Shown: positions 35,135 to 43,004, numbered from the stretch's first letter. The stretch: 64,000 bases of DNA from Streptomyces sp. NBC_00572 (GCF_026341815.1 NZ_JAPENX010000001.1:3224001-3288000); one strand, 5' to 3'. A program made the numbers and translations. Notes: generated by a model not told the origin, from the sequence alone.

Positions 35135-35365
35135 TCACAGGACGCCGGTCCATTGGCAACCTGAGGGGGCGCTTTGCCAACCGCGGCCGTAGCTGTGCAC
35201 GAGCGGTCCAGGGGCCCCGGGCATGTTCCCGAAATTGCCCCGCGGCGGGACGTGCATCCGCTGCTCCACCCCGTTGACGTCCACGAAAGTGATGACGAAG
35301 CGATACGGCGAGTAGAGCTCCCGCCGGTCCACCGCCTGTGCCAGCTTCGGCAGGTCGAGTCGCAT
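35135..35365 (-). CDS. 76-aa protein of unknown function in the PatG-like cluster
   Basis: MRLDLPKLAQAVDRREL, then a beta-looking YRFVITFVDVNGVEQRMHV, then a Gly/Asn/Pro-rich tail with one Cys near the end. GAGGAAGC lies 8 bases before the ATG, supporting translation. I do not recognise it. It could be an accessory protein or another peptide substrate; it lacks the leader motif of the 60- and 66-mers. Same strand and spacing as the peptide genes upstream. Confidence 0.7.
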   Translation of the reverse strand: MRLDLPKLAQAVDRRELYSPYRFVITFVDVNGVEQRMHVPPRGNFGNMPGAPGPLVHSYGRGWQSAPSGCQWTGVL

Positions 35366-35438
35366 GATGCTTCCTCGGATCGGGTGGGACCGGTGCCGGG
35401 TGCATGCCCCGGCACCGGTCCCGCAGGTGACTCAGGAC

Positions 35439-35639
35439 TCAGAACGGCAGGACGTCGCTGAGGAGGCTGCCCAGGAATCCGCTGGCCGCCGCGCCGCCGG
35501 AGGCGTCGCCGCTCTCGGCGTGCTTGTCGCGCTGGACGGGTGCGGACTGCTGGGGGAGCTGGAGCCGGAGCTGTCCGGCGGGGGACCGGCGGGGCTTGTC
35601 GCCTCCGGTCTCGGGGGTGGTGTGGGTCTCGTCGAACAT
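35439..35639 (-). CDS. Putative RiPP precursor peptide 3 (66 aa)
   Basis: Third copy of the tandem family. The N-terminus MFDETHTTPETGGDKPRRS differs at a few sites from its sisters; the centre QLPQQSAPVQRDKHAESGDA is invariant. The C-terminus is SGFLGSLLSDVLPF, an amphipathic hydrophobic tail. AAGGAGA precedes the ATG. It lies within a 245-bp repeated unit. The pattern of constant leader and variable hydrophobic tail beside a PatG-like protease suggests a ribosomal peptide precursor; the mature product is unknown. Confidence 0.8.
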   Translation of the reverse strand: MFDETHTTPETGGDKPRRSPAGQLRLQLPQQSAPVQRDKHAESGDASGGAAASGFLGSLLSDVLPF

Positions 35640-35683
35640 GGTGGTCTCCTTCTCTTTCGTCTCCCGCTACGGGCAAGAGGCCG

Positions 35684-35884
35684 TCAGATCGGCAGGATGT
35701 CGCCGAGCAGGCTGCCCAGGAATCCGCTGGCCGCCGCGCCGCCGGAGGCGTCGCCGCTCTCGGCGTGCTTGTCGCGCTGGACGGGTGCGGACTGCTGGGG
35801 GAGCTGGAGCCGGAGCTGTCCGGCGGAGGACCGGCGGGGCGTCTCGCCGCAGGTCTCGGGCGTGGTGTGGGTCTCGTCGAACAT
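35684..35884 (-). CDS. Putative RiPP precursor peptide 2 (66 aa)
   Basis: Second copy: N-terminus MFDETHTTPETCGETPRRS, invariant centre shared with the other two, C-terminus SGFLGSLLGDILPI. It has one Cys (position 12), absent from copy 3. Same AAGGAGA ribosome site and the same upstream spacer as copy 3, showing that the duplicated unit includes the translation signal. Confidence 0.8.
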   Translation of the reverse strand: MFDETHTTPETCGETPRRSSAGQLRLQLPQQSAPVQRDKHAESGDASGGAAASGFLGSLLGDILPI

Positions 35885-35928
35885 GGTGGTCTCCTTCTCT
35901 TTCGTCTCCCGCTACGGGCAAGAGGCCG

Positions 35929-36129
35929 TCAGAACGGGATGATGTCGCCGAGCAGGCTGCCGAAGATGCCGCTGGCCGCCGCGCCGCCGGAGGCGTCGCC
36001 GCTCTCGGCGTGCTTGTCGCGCTGGACGGGTGCGGACTGCTGGGGGAGCTGGAGCCGGAGCTGTCCGGCGGAGGACCGGCGGGGCGTCTCGCCGCAGGTC
36101 TCGGGGGTGGTGTGGGTCTCGTCGAACAT
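35929..36129 (-). CDS. Putative RiPP precursor peptide 1 (66 aa)
   Basis: First copy in transcription order. N-terminus identical to copy 2 (including Cys12), invariant centre, C-terminus SGIFGSLLGDIIPF. Its upstream region differs from the other copies (GAGGAAAGGAA site), so it probably represents the ancestral gene from which the 245-bp unit was copied. It is 27 bp downstream of the 60-aa peptide gene. Confidence 0.8.
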   Translation of the reverse strand: MFDETHTTPETCGETPRRSSAGQLRLQLPQQSAPVQRDKHAESGDASGGAAASGIFGSLLGDIIPF

Positions 36130-36156
36130 GACGGTTCCTTTCCTCGAAGGCTCCGG

Positions 36157-36339
36157 TCAGCCGGCTACGCCGTACTGGGCGTAGCACATCTGTCTGGCCG
36201 GGCCGGCCTTGGTGGCACAGGAGGACATGGCGGCCACGGCGCCGGTACGGGCGTCGCGGGCTCCGGCCTCGGGGCCGTCGCGGTGGACGGGACGGGCCTG
36301 GAGCGGCATGGCTCCCGGGCGGTCGCGTTGGGTGTCCAT
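36157..36339 (-). CDS. Second-type putative precursor peptide (60 aa)
   Basis: MDTQRDRPGAMPLQARPVHRD, then a Gly/Ala-rich stretch DARTGAVAAMSSCATKAG and the tail ARQMCYAQYGVAG. The PV-x-RD ... DA-x-x-GA pattern matches the 66-mers (APVQRD ... DASGGA), so a shared leader with a different, two-Cys core is likely. GAGAGGAG precedes the ATG. It lies 33 bp after the PatG-like protease gene. Confidence 0.75.
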   Translation of the reverse strand: MDTQRDRPGAMPLQARPVHRDGPEAGARDARTGAVAAMSSCATKAGPARQMCYAQYGVAG

Positions 36340-36372
36340 GGCGGTGTCTCCTCTCGGTGGTCGGCGGGAGTG

Positions 36373-38817
36373 TCAGAAGGAGCCGAGGAACGTGTGGACC
36401 GGGGCGAGGGTGACCGGCAGCTCGTCGCTCACGTCGATGGTGAACAGGTACGAGAGCCGGGACCTGCGTTCGTCCTCGGGGTCGTAGAAGGTCACGGTCA
36501 CGTCCTGGCAGTCCGAACCGACCCTGCAGTACGGGCTCTTGGTGACGGTGATGGTGTCGAGCGCGTACAGGTTCTTGGAGGAACCCGGCACCTTGCTCGC
36601 GGACAGCAGGCCTTCCGCGACCTTGTCGCCGAACAGGAAGGCGTTGGTGCCCATGTAGTTGAGTGCGCGGTCGGCGGAGGTCTGGCCGAGGTTGCGGAAC
36701 TGGTAGTAGATCTTGTCGAGGAGGGAGCGGATCGTCAGCTTCAGGTCGTCCTCGTCGCGGAGCTGGACCTTGCCCTGCTTCTTGTCGGCGGACGTCGGCG
36801 GAGGGACGTCGGTGTCCTTCTTGACCTGGTCGAAGACGAGGTCGACGAGCGCTGCCTCGTTCCACGTGTACAGACCGCGGCTCTTCACCTCGACGACCGG
36901 CACGATCTGACCGGAGTAGAGGCGAGTGGTGCGGTTGGTGAGGACCCCGGGTACGGAGACGCGGGAGATGTATCCGTCGCGTTCGGCGGGGTCGTCCGGG
37001 TTGAGGGCCTGGCCCGCGATGGCGTCACGGAACACCCGGTAGACCGTCGAGACCGGGGGATTGGCGAAGAGGCGGAACAGGTCGGCGTCGGTCTTGCCCT
37101 GCTCGGTGGCGATCCGGTCCGGTGCCTTGCGGGCGCGCTGGCTCTCGACCGGAGGGACCAACGGCTCGCTCCAGTCCATGCCCGCGGACGGCTCGGCCTC
37201 CAGGGCGTACACCGTGGCGCCGTCCATGGTGAGGGTCCAGGTGACCTTGTCGGAGACCCAGGGGGAGGTCGCGAGGTAGTCGCGGAGCTGGCGGGGGCTG
37301 TACGGGTCCGGCGACTGTTCGACCGCCTTGCCGTCGACCTGCACCTCGACGTACGGCATCTGCTGCCGGAAGCTGTCCCGGCGCGCCTCGGTCGGGTAGT
37401 CGAAGCCGATCGCGCCGATGGCGTAGATCAACTGACGGGGGGAACCGCCTCCGGTGCCGCCGCAGCTGCAGGCGGCCGGGTCGCCGCCGCAGCCGCACGA
37501 GGGGCGCACACCGGCGCTTGTTGAGGCGTAGGGGGCGTGAACAGGGGGCGCAGTTGCAGGCTGTGAGGAGACCGGGGCGGCCTGGATCGGAGCGGCTTGG
37601 ACCGGGGCAGCCTGGATCGGAGCAGCCTGGACCGGGGCAGCCTGGACCGGAGCTTGGGCGGCCGGGGCCGGGGCTGTCGGCGGTGCCTGGACCGGGGCGG
37701 CGACCGGGGGCGGTGTCGGCGGGGCGGGCGGCAACGGAGGCGGCGCGCCGCCGTCGGCGGTGATGCCTGCCGGTACGGGCGGGGCCGCCGGCGCGGGGGC
37801 CATGGGCTGCGCGGGTGCGGGGGCCGCCGGTGTCCCGTACGGCGCGGGAGTCTCGTACGCGGCCGGGGCGACCTGCGGCGCCGGCGCCTCGGACGGGGTG
37901 GGGGCGGCTGCGGGAGTGGTCACGGCTGTCTCCTCTTTCCTGGTGGTGAGGGCGAGGGCCTGGACGGCGTCCAGGCTGCCGCCGAGCCCGCGGCGGCAGG
38001 ACGGGGCGTCCGGGTCGGCACAGTCGGGGGCTGTGGCGGTCGCGAGCAGTACGTGCCCCGCGGCCTTCGGGTCCGCCGCCCCGCCGCCGGCCAGCTGCGC
38101 CGCGACGAGGAGCGCCGCGGTGCCGGCGACGAGCGGGGTGGCGAAGCTGCTGCCGGTGAGGGCGGTGAGCCCGCCGCCGGGTGCGGCTCCTTCGATGTCC
38201 TGCCCGGGGGCGAGGACGCCGTGGCTGCGGTAGGCGGTACCCCAGTTGCTGATGTCGAGCGGGGTGCCGTCGGCCGCGGCGGCGCCGACGGCGAGGACGG
38301 TGGGGACGGCGGCCGGGACCTGGAGGGCGTCGGCGCCGTCGTTGCCGACGGCGGAGACGACGAGGACTCCTCGGTCCTCGCAGAGCCGCAGGGCCCGTTC
38401 GAGGAGGGCGTCGGCCTGGTCGGCGTCGGTGCGTTCGCCACCGCTGATGTTGATGACGTGGGCGCCTTCCTCGACCGCTCGCTCGATGGCGCGGGCGAGG
38501 TCCATCTGCGGCACCCGACCGTTGCCGCCGTCGCGGAAGACGGGAAGGATCAGGCCGCGGCAGCGCGGGGCGAGCCCGGTGACCGGGCTGCCGGGCATGC
38601 CGAACAGCAGGCTGGCGACATGGGTGCCGTGCAGGGACATGGGGCCGGAGCCCGCGGGCTCCTGCACCAGCGTGTCCAGGCGCGTAAGATCCGCGCCGGC
38701 GAAGCAGGGGTGGGAGAGGTCGACGGGACCGTCGAGCACGGCCACGCATACCCGCGGGTCGCCGAACGGCTCGTCCGGCCGAGAGCGGAGTTCTCCCAGG
38801 ACTGCCCGAGGCTTCAT
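36373..38817 (-). CDS. PatG-like cyanobactin-type maturation protease (S8 subtilisin with PatG C-terminal domain)
   Basis: About 814 residues. The S8 domain (numbering from the alternative GTG at 38847) has Asp39 in VAVLDGPVDLSHP, His73 in SLHGTHVASL, oxyanion Asn169 in VSAVGND and Ser234 in TGSSFATP. A Pro/Ala/Gln-rich linker with PVQAAP/PIQAAP repeats and a Cys-rich CGCGGDPAACSCGG motif follows. The C-terminal domain opens RQLIYAIGAIGFDYPTEARR, the signature of PatG-type cyanobactin maturases and relatives. It continues with 'YRVFRDAIAGQALNPDDPAERDGY' and 'DKIYYQFRNLGQTSADRALN'. No signal peptide is seen, so a cytoplasmic processor of the adjacent peptides is likely. ATG 38817 is preferred. 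Confidence 0.85.
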   Translation of the reverse strand: MKPRAVLGELRSRPDEPFGDPRVCVAVLDGPVDLSHPCFAGADLTRLDTLVQEPAGSGPMSLHGTHVASLLFGMPGSPVTGLAPRCRGLILPVFRDGGNGRVPQMDLARAIERAVEEGAHVINISGGERTDADQADALLERALRLCEDRGVLVVSAVGNDGADALQVPAAVPTVLAVGAAAADGTPLDISNWGTAYRSHGVLAPGQDIEGAAPGGGLTALTGSSFATPLVAGTAALLVAAQLAGGGAADPKAAGHVLLATATAPDCADPDAPSCRRGLGGSLDAVQALALTTRKEETAVTTPAAAPTPSEAPAPQVAPAAYETPAPYGTPAAPAPAQPMAPAPAAPPVPAGITADGGAPPPLPPAPPTPPPVAAPVQAPPTAPAPAAQAPVQAAPVQAAPIQAAPVQAAPIQAAPVSSQPATAPPVHAPYASTSAGVRPSCGCGGDPAACSCGGTGGGSPRQLIYAIGAIGFDYPTEARRDSFRQQMPYVEVQVDGKAVEQSPDPYSPRQLRDYLATSPWVSDKVTWTLTMDGATVYALEAEPSAGMDWSEPLVPPVESQRARKAPDRIATEQGKTDADLFRLFANPPVSTVYRVFRDAIAGQALNPDDPAERDGYISRVSVPGVLTNRTTRLYSGQIVPVVEVKSRGLYTWNEAALVDLVFDQVKKDTDVPPPTSADKKQGKVQLRDEDDLKLTIRSLLDKIYYQFRNLGQTSADRALNYMGTNAFLFGDKVAEGLLSASKVPGSSKNLYALDTITVTKSPYCRVGSDCQDVTVTFYDPEDERRSRLSYLFTIDVSDELPVTLAPVHTFLGSF

Positions 38818-38885
38818 CTCGGACCTGCTTTCCGTGCCCGTGGGCACCGCGTGCGGAAAGGCTTGTCGGTCCGACCTTCGGGTGC

Positions 38886-38974
38886 CGTTGTCGGTGCTTC
38901 GTCACCCGGAATGTGCAAGCGGCGTCGCCGGAGCGTTTCCGGTCCGTTGCCGGGGTGTCCTCCGGGCCGTTTGG
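38886..38974. promoter_or_regulatory. Putative SARP-binding direct repeats
   Basis: In the 298-bp divergent region between the PatG-like gene and the SARP gene, heptamers CGTTGTC (38886), CGTTTCC (38934), CGTTGCC (38945) and CGTTTGG (38968) recur in one orientation. The middle two are exactly 11 bp apart. SARP regulators bind heptamer repeats with 11- or 22-bp phasing. Confidence 0.35.
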
Positions 38975-39115
38975 CCGCCGGTCAGGCCAGGGGCGCGGCG
39001 GGCCCCGCGACGTTCCGATCTGCCGCGGGGACGGTCGGGGCGGTGCGGTGGACGCCTGCGCGGCGGGCCGGTGCGGGCGGATGCGCGGATGCGTGATCCA
39101 CCGGCCGGTTGCACA

Positions 39116-39838
39116 GTGAGGGATGTGTCATCGAACGGCGTATACCTCGAACTGCTCGGTGCTTTCGAGCTCTCATACGCCGGATGCCGTATCCCTCTCC
39201 CTTCAGGGGCGCAGCGCCTGTTGGCGCTTCTCGCCGTGCACTCGGCCGGCGGTGTGCACCGGGGTGCGGCAGCCGAGCGACTCTGGCCCGACTGCACTCC
39301 CAGCAGAGCTTCAGCGAACCTCAGGACCGCGCTGTGCCACGGCCGGCGGGCGGGTCCCGTGACCGTGGTGGAGTGTGTCGACCACCGGCTGCGGCTGGCC
39401 CCGGTGGTCGAGGTCGACCTGCACACCGTGCGGGGCCTGGCGCAGGGCGCCGTGGCGGACGCCCCGCCGCCCGCCGACCCGGAGTCTCTGGTGGCGAAGC
39501 TCGGTGAGGAGCTGCTGCCCTCCTGGTCGGACGAGTGGCTGGTCCTGGAGCGGGAGCGCTGGGACCAGGTGCGGTTGCACGCGCTGGAGAGCCTGGCGCA
39601 GCGGCTGCGGCGGGACGGCGAGTATCTGGCGGCGGTCCAGACGGCGCTGACCGCCACGGAGATCGACCCGATCCGTGAGACGGCGCACCGCATCCTCATT
39701 GAGATCCACATCGCCGAGGGCAACACGGCGTGCGCGGTGAAGCGCTACAAGGAGTATCAGCGGCTGTTGCGGCGGGAGTTGGAGGTCGAGCCGTCGCCGC
39801 TGATGACGCGCCTGGTGCAGGATCTGACCTCGGCCTAG
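39116..39838 (+). CDS. SARP-family transcriptional regulator
   Basis: About 240 residues. An N-terminal OmpR-type winged helix ([20 protein letters not shown] ... QRLLALLAV ... [12 protein letters not shown]) is followed by a BTAD domain ending [18 protein letters not shown]. This is the size of pathway-specific SARPs (ActII-ORF4 type). It is divergent from the PatG-like gene and so the likely activator of the peptide cluster. GTG at 39116 or 39125 are both in frame. It ends in CTAG shared with the stop codon of the convergent gene. Confidence 0.9.
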   Translation: MRDVSSNGVYLELLGAFELSYAGCRIPLPSGAQRLLALLAVHSAGGVHRGAAAERLWPDCTPSRASANLRTALCHGRRAGPVTVVECVDHRLRLAPVVEVDLHTVRGLAQGAVADAPPPADPESLVAKLGEELLPSWSDEWLVLERERWDQVRLHALESLAQRLRRDGEYLAAVQTALTATEIDPIRETAHRILIEIHIAEGNTACAVKRYKEYQRLLRRELEVEPSPLMTRLVQDLTSA

Positions 39839-40377
39839 GCGGAGTTCGCGACGTGGGCGGCGATCGTCCGCGCGCATTCCAGTGACTCGGTGTGGGTGGT
39901 GTCGACCTCCACGTCGTAGACGACGCCCCGGTGCACGCTGTCCGCCTGCTTCGCGGCCATTCCGGCGACCCGGTCGCCGCGTGCGACCTCGCGGCCCTCG
40001 GCGACGGCGCCGTCGCAGCGGACGCCGACCCAGAGCACGTCGAGGTCGCCGGTGAGGTTCCGCCAGCGTTCCTGGGCGACGGCTCCGCTCAGGAAGACGT
40101 CGTCGATGATGACGCGGGCGCCGGCGCGGGCCATGGTGACGACGCCCTGGGCCCAGGCGCCTTCCAGGGTGCGGAAGTCTGCCCCGACGTTCACTCCGCC
40201 GTCGGCGTCGAACTCGATTCCGTCGTCGGAGCTCTGCATCTTCAGGGGCATAGCGTCGATGAGCGAGTCGACTCCGAACGCCAGCCACGGGTCGGGCAGT
40301 ACGGCCTGGAGGCACCGTACGATGCCGGACTTCCCGGCGCTGGAGCCGCCGTTGAGGATGATCATCTGTGTCGTCAC
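39835..40377 (-). CDS. Chloramphenicol phosphotransferase-like P-loop kinase
   Basis: 180 residues. Walker A is [18 protein letters not shown]; '[14 protein letters not shown]' holds the catalytic-Asp region of CPT proteins; '[12 protein letters not shown]' is the Walker-B-like strand. CPT from the chloramphenicol producer phosphorylates the drug at C-3; relatives are widespread with unknown substrates. GTG at 40375-40377 has a TACTGT box 6 bases upstream, suggesting a leaderless start. Its stop overlaps the SARP stop in CTAG. Confidence 0.82.
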   Translation of the reverse strand: MTTQMIILNGGSSAGKSGIVRCLQAVLPDPWLAFGVDSLIDAMPLKMQSSDDGIEFDADGGVNVGADFRTLEGAWAQGVVTMARAGARVIIDDVFLSGAVAQERWRNLTGDLDVLWVGVRCDGAVAEGREVARGDRVAGMAAKQADSVHRGVVYDVEVDTTHTESLECARTIAAHVANSA

Positions 40378-40419
40378 GGCGTCACAGTACGGCGGTGACG
40401 GCACCGTACGAAGCGGATT

Positions 40420-40737
40420 TCAGCCGGCGCGGACCAGCACGGTCTCCTGCGGGGGCCCGCTGAGCAGTGCGGGCCCGGCGGCCATCGCGGCGGCCAGGTG
40501 CGGGCTCTTGAGGTGGGCTTCGAAGGCGTCCCGGTCGGTCCACTCCTCGACGACGATCCAGGATCCGGGCTCCAGCGGGTCTTCGTACGGCCGGTAGGAG
40601 AGGCAACCGGGCTCGTCGAGGGTCGGCCCGACGAGCGCCAGCGCCTGCTTCCGTACGGCTTCCTCCTGCCCGGGTGCGGCCTGGAGCCGTGCGATGACGG
40701 TGACGGCGGTGCCGGTGCTGTCTGCGGTCGTGGTCAT
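40420..40737 (-). CDS. Antibiotic-biosynthesis-monooxygenase (ABM) domain protein
   Basis: 105 residues of the dimeric alpha/beta ferredoxin-like fold: VTVIARLQAAPGQEEAVR, 'EPGCLSYRPYEDPLEPGSW', VVEEWTDRDAFEAHLKSPHL. Members include quinone-forming monooxygenases and many stress or detoxification proteins with no known activity. The upstream gap consists of imperfect short repeats. Confidence 0.88.
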   Translation of the reverse strand: MTTTADSTGTAVTVIARLQAAPGQEEAVRKQALALVGPTLDEPGCLSYRPYEDPLEPGSWIVVEEWTDRDAFEAHLKSPHLAAAMAAGPALLSGPPQETVLVRAG

Positions 40738-40755
40738 GGTTTCCCCCCGTGGGCA

Positions 40756-40827
40756 ACTGGTGAACTGATGAAGTGGTGAGCCGGTGAAGCGGTGAAGCGG
40801 TGAATCAGCGAACCGGCGAACCGGTGG
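40756..40827. repeat. Imperfect 9-bp tandem repeats
   Basis: Variants of (c)ggtgaa(gc) are repeated about eight times, e.g. ccggtgaagcggtgaagcgg. They separate the ABM gene from the MFS exporter gene upstream of it. Confidence 0.65.
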
Positions 40828-40830
40828 ACG

Positions 40831-42117
40831 TCAGCGGGACGATACGGCCTTCTCGGCCTGCGGGACGCCGGACGTCACCACGCGGGACGGGGACTTGTGG
40901 AGCCTCAGGGCCACCGCCGCCGTCGCGAGGCCCAGTGCGGTCATCGCCGCGCCCGCCCAGGCGGTCGAGGCGAAGCCGAGGCCGGCGTCGATGACCGTGC
41001 CGCCGAGCCAGGGGCCGCCCGTGTTGCCGAGGTTGAAGGCGGCGGTGGTGGTGGCGCCCGCCAGGGTGGGGGCGGCTCCGGCGACGTTGAACATGCGGGC
41101 GTTGAGCGCCGGGGCCGTGTAGAAGGCGGAGACGCCCAGGAGGAAGGTGAGCGCGATGGTGGCGACCGGGCTGGAGGCGAAGAGGGCCAGGGCGACCAGG
41201 AAGACGGTGGAGGCGGCGATGCCGGTGAGCAGGACGCCGAAGAGGTGGGCGTCGGCGACCCGGCCGCCGATCGCCGTACCGATGACGGCGCCGATGCCGA
41301 AGAGCCCGAGGACGCCGGAGACCCAGCTCTCGTCGAGGCCGGACACGTCGGTGAGCAGGGGGGCGAGGTAGGAGAAGGCGCAGAAGACGCCGCCCGCCGC
41401 GAGGGCGGTCACGGTGACGGCGAGGAGGACCTGGCGGTCGCGGTAGATGGCGAGTTCGCGCTTGAGTCGGGGCTTGGTCTCGGGGAGCGGGATGCGGGGG
41501 ATGCGGGTGACCACGCCGACGAGTGCGATCGCGGAGGCGAGGCCGACGGCCCAGAACGCGGAGCGCCAGCCGAGGTGCTCGCCGAGGAAGGCGCCGGCCG
41601 GGACGCCGAGGACGTTGGCGATGGACAGTCCGCCGATCATGACCGCCATGGCCCGGGCGCGGGAGCCGACGGGGACCATGGCGATGGCGACGGCCGCGCC
41701 GACCGCCCAGAAGCCGGCGCAGGCGAGGGCGCTGACGATGCGGGAGGCGAAGAGGACGGCGTAGTCGGGGGCGAGTGCGCCGGCTATCTGACCGAGGCCG
41801 AAGACGGTGATGAGGGCGATGAGGGTGGTCTTGCGGGGGAGCCGGAGGGTGGCCACCGCGAGGAGTGGTGCGCCGACGACCATGCCGATCGCGAAGGCCG
41901 AGATGAGCAGGCCCGCGCGGGGGATGGAGACGTTCATGTCCTCCGCGATGGGCGGGAGCAGCCCGGAGAGCATGAATTCGCTCGTGCCGAGCGCGAAGAC
42001 GGACAGGCCGAGGATGTAGACGGCCAGCGGCATGCGGGTGCCGGGGGCGGGTGATCCTGAGGCCTCCGCGGAGGGCTCGGCGGCGGGTGTCGTGGGCTCG
42101 GCGGAGGAAGGCGGCAT
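40831..42117 (-). CDS. MFS transporter, DHA1/AraJ-like exporter
   Basis: About 428 residues with 12 predicted TM helices. It opens AVYILGLSVFALGTSEFMLS and has the MFS loop motif RLPRKTTLIAL between helices 2 and 3 and GVPAGAFLGEHLGWRSAFW for motif C. It resembles sugar-efflux or drug-efflux DHA1 proteins (AraJ, Cmx types). ATG at 42117 is preferred over an ATG at 42150. Substrate unknown. Confidence 0.85.
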   Translation of the reverse strand: MPPSSAEPTTPAAEPSAEASGSPAPGTRMPLAVYILGLSVFALGTSEFMLSGLLPPIAEDMNVSIPRAGLLISAFAIGMVVGAPLLAVATLRLPRKTTLIALITVFGLGQIAGALAPDYAVLFASRIVSALACAGFWAVGAAVAIAMVPVGSRARAMAVMIGGLSIANVLGVPAGAFLGEHLGWRSAFWAVGLASAIALVGVVTRIPRIPLPETKPRLKRELAIYRDRQVLLAVTVTALAAGGVFCAFSYLAPLLTDVSGLDESWVSGVLGLFGIGAVIGTAIGGRVADAHLFGVLLTGIAASTVFLVALALFASSPVATIALTFLLGVSAFYTAPALNARMFNVAGAAPTLAGATTTAAFNLGNTGGPWLGGTVIDAGLGFASTAWAGAAMTALGLATAAVALRLHKSPSRVVTSGVPQAEKAVSSR

Positions 42118-42257
42118 GACATGCGTCAACCTGGCTTTTGTGCCTGTCATTCCCGGATCGCGACGGATCTCGGCATGCAAGACAGCGCCTGGTCAGGGCC
42201 TTGCCGAGCGGCAGATGTCACTCTCCGTCGCGTGTGGGCGTCAGTTCGTGTGTGCGC

Positions 42258-43004
42258 TCATCCGGTTCCGGACGTGTCCGTCAGTTCCGCGAGTTCGCGT
42301 TCCAGGTTCTCCCGCGCCCTCTCCTCCCAGACCGCCGCCCCGTAGGGGGTGCGGAAGAGGCGGGGCAGTCCGAGGAGCTGGCGGAGTACGGCGGCGCGGC
42401 CTTCGCGGAAGGCGTCGGCGGGGACGAAGCCGTACTCCTCGCGGACGGCCGCCGCATATCCCCGGTAGGTGTCGGGGTCGCTCGCCAGGATCGCGAGGTC
42501 CGCGTCGCAGAGGGTCTCGCCGTTCAGGTCGCCCGGGGACGGGTCGTGGGTGATCGTCAGGCGGACCAGGCGGGCGACCTCTGCCACCTCGTGCGGGGTG
42601 AGTCCGGCCTCGGTGAGTGCCTTCTCGGCGAGGACCGCCGAGCGTTCCTCGTTCTCGGAGCGGTCGGGCCGGTAGACCGCGTCGTGGAACCAGGCGGCGA
42701 GCCGTACGAGCTCCAACTCCCCGCCCTCGCCGCCTTGGTCGGCGAGTTCGTCGATGCGGGCGAGGACCGCCCGGAGGTGGTCGACCGTGTGGTAGCGGCG
42801 CTGCGGCTCGGCCCAGCGGGCCAGCAGATTGCGGCCGTACGGGGTGGGGTCGGCGCCCTCGCGGCCGGCGCGGGCGGCGCGCAGGGTGGCGTTCCAGCGC
42901 CGGAGGAGCTCGGGGTCCGGGACGGCGGTGTCACCGTGCCTCGGCTCGACGGTGCCGTCGTTCCCCTGCTTGGTGGTCTTCTCGTGCTCTTCCTCGGCGG
43001 TCAT
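42258..43004 (-). CDS. HD-domain metal-dependent phosphohydrolase-like protein
   Basis: About 248 residues. The metal-binding His/Asp series is visible: RRYHTVDHL, 'LAAWFHDAVYRPDRSENEERS' (HD), 'LTITHDPSPGD', 'LCDADLAILAS'. The family occurs across actinobacteria and is uncharacterised. ATG at 43004 chosen; a CAGAAT box ends 7-8 bases before it. Confidence 0.8.
   Translation of the reverse strand: MTAEEEHEKTTKQGNDGTVEPRHGDTAVPDPELLRRWNATLRAARAGREGADPTPYGRNLLARWAEPQRRYHTVDHLRAVLARIDELADQGGEGGELELVRLAAWFHDAVYRPDRSENEERSAVLAEKALTEAGLTPHEVAEVARLVRLTITHDPSPGDLNGETLCDADLAILASDPDTYRGYAAAVREEYGFVPADAFREGRAAVLRQLLGLPRLFRTPYGAAVWEERARENLERELAELTDTSGTG

Noticed and set aside
35524..37524. 666-codon + strand frame over the peptide genes
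   Set aside because: It repeats the same meaningless text three times because it is antisense to the 245-bp duplication; the minus-strand peptides have ribosome sites.
37555..37680. Repeats that could be mistaken for a CRISPR-like array
   Set aside because: Units of about 18 bp with no spacers, in frame with the protease linker and encoding PVQAAP repeats.
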